This document shows, in pieces, positions 63,264 through 64,000 of a stretch of 64,000 nucleotides of DNA; within the stretch, counting starts at the first letter, position 1, and each line of letters opens with the position of its first letter. The DNA comes from Mobilicoccus massiliensis (GTDB lineage Bacteria; Actinomycetota; Actinomycetes; Actinomycetales; Dermatophilaceae), in assembly GCF_000826525.2 (NCBI RefSeq), contig NZ_LN651330.1, forward strand, positions 435,857 to 499,856. The letters are read 5' to 3'. The notes below the pieces were generated by a model. The model was given only the letters and a program-made list of their open reading frames with translations, was not told the origin of the DNA and did not search any database. The translations under genes were made by a program, and so were the position numbers.

Positions 63264-64000
63264 TCAGCGCGCGAGGAACCGGGTGAGGCGTTCCCTTGCA
63301 TCCGCCGGAGCGAACCCCATCGCGGTGATCTTCGCGAGGTCCAACGTGCTGTGCCGTGGGCGCGGAGCCATGTGCTTGCCGGCGCCGTACTCCTCGGTGC
63401 TCACGCGGCCGACGTCGTCGCGGGAGCGTCCGCAGAGTTCGAACACGTCGGCGGCGATGTCGGCCCACGTCTTGGTGGGTCCCGAGTTCGTGAGGTCGTA
63501 CGTGCCGTAGGGGGCGCGGGTGCGCAGGAGGTGGACGATGCCCGCGGCGATGTCCTCGGTGAAGCTCAGACGGCCGTGCTGGTCGTCGACGACCGAGGGG
63601 GAGATGCCCTTCTCCGCCAGCATCCTCATGGTCGCGACGAAGTTCTTTCCGTCGCCGACGACCCAGCTCGTGCGCACGATGTAGTGCTGTTCCCACGTGG
63701 CGACCAGGGCGTCTCCGGCTGCCTTCGTCTGCCCGTAGACGCCGAGCGGGGAGAACGGTTCGTCCTCGTCGTGCACCTCACGAACACCGTCGAAGACATA
63801 GTCGGACGAGACGTGCACGAGCGGGATGCGGTGACGGCGGGCGAGTTCGACCAGATGAAGGACCCCCGTGACGTTCGTGGCCCACGCCTCGCGTCGGCCT
63901 TCCTCGGTCTCCGCGGCGTCGACGGCCGTGTAGGCCGCGGCGTTGACGACGGCATCGACATCGCGCCAGTCGATCGCGTCGAGGGTCTCCGGTTTCGCGA
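63264..64000 (-). CDS. rfbD: dTDP-4-dehydrorhamnose reductase (partial, runs off the right edge)
   Basis: The C-terminal about 245 residues are in the window; the frame is open to 64000, so the start lies beyond. Seen are DVDAVVNAAAYTAVDAAE, HVSSDYVFDG, the catalytic YGQTKAAGD (YxxxK), IVRTSWVVGDGKNFV and the end RLTRFLAR. It reduces the 4-keto group in dTDP-L-rhamnose synthesis. Many actinobacteria have an RfbC-RfbD fusion; whether this is one cannot be told here. Confidence 0.93.
   Translation of the reverse strand, partial: AKPETLDAIDWRDVDAVVNAAAYTAVDAAETEEGRREAWATNVTGVLHLVELARRHRIPLVHVSSDYVFDGVREVHDEDEPFSPLGVYGQTKAAGDALVATWEQHYIVRTSWVVGDGKNFVATMRMLAEKGISPSVVDDQHGRLSFTEDIAAGIVHLLRTRAPYGTYDLTNSGPTKTWADIAADVFELCGRSRDDVGRVSTEEYGAGKHMAPRPRHSTLDLAKITAMGFAPADARERLTRFLAR

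Overview
The window is high-GC DNA with TAG-type -10 boxes, GTG starts and dense ATGA/GTGA stop-start overlaps. It carries actinobacterial gene orders: metG-tatD-rsmA-ispE-ABC-F, glmU-prs-rplY-pth, and benABCD with a LuxR-type regulator. This points to an actinomycete, probably of the order Micrococcales. That placement is inference; there is no rRNA gene here to confirm it.

Layout. 0.1-1.5 kb: an IS3-family element whose right end carries a perfect 127-bp tandem duplication. 1.6-3.5 kb: an NSS-family amino-acid transporter with its tiny MetS-like subunit. 3.7-10.3 kb: housekeeping genes metG, tatD, rsmA (ksgA), ispE and an ABC-F ATPase. 10.4-13.6 kb: a metal-response module, with a Crp/Fnr regulator divergent from a CopZ-like chaperone and a P1B-type ATPase whose membrane motif is CPG. 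A textbook FNR-like box sits between them in class II promoter geometry. 13.8-16.8 kb: a MarR regulator, an MHS-type transporter and a TetR regulator.

17.1-34.9 kb: a complete benzoate to succinyl-CoA plus acetyl-CoA pathway. On the minus strand are catB, catA, catC, pcaD, pcaF, pcaI and pcaJ, plus a LysR regulator. On the plus strand are benA, benB, a single 929-codon BenC-FCD-BenD fusion, the uptake genes benK and benE, and a LuxR/LAL-type benR. BenABC hydroxylates benzoate, BenD gives catechol, CatABC open the ring and isomerise the product, PcaD gives 3-oxoadipate, and PcaIJ and PcaF cleave it. A structurally odd tRNA-Gln-like gene lies antisense between catC and pcaD.

35.1-38.9 kb: a glmU that lacks the acetyltransferase active-site part, then prs, rplY and pth.

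39.2-64 kb: a surface-polysaccharide locus. It has a polyprenyl-phosphate sugar-1-P transferase, sugar-modifying genes (an aminotransferase-like enzyme, GNAT, a PIG-L deacetylase, a CDP-glucose synthase and two C-methyltransferase-type proteins), six glycosyltransferase genes (one a two-enzyme fusion), a Wzx flippase, a Wzz-like protein and a Wzy/ligase. Two paralogous exported right-handed beta-helix proteins bracket wzz-wzy. A dTDP-rhamnose gene, rfbD, runs off the right edge.

The strongest candidates for undescribed biology are the BenC-FCD-BenD fusion, the truncated GlmU, the odd tRNA and the beta-helix pair within the polymerisation part of the polysaccharide locus.
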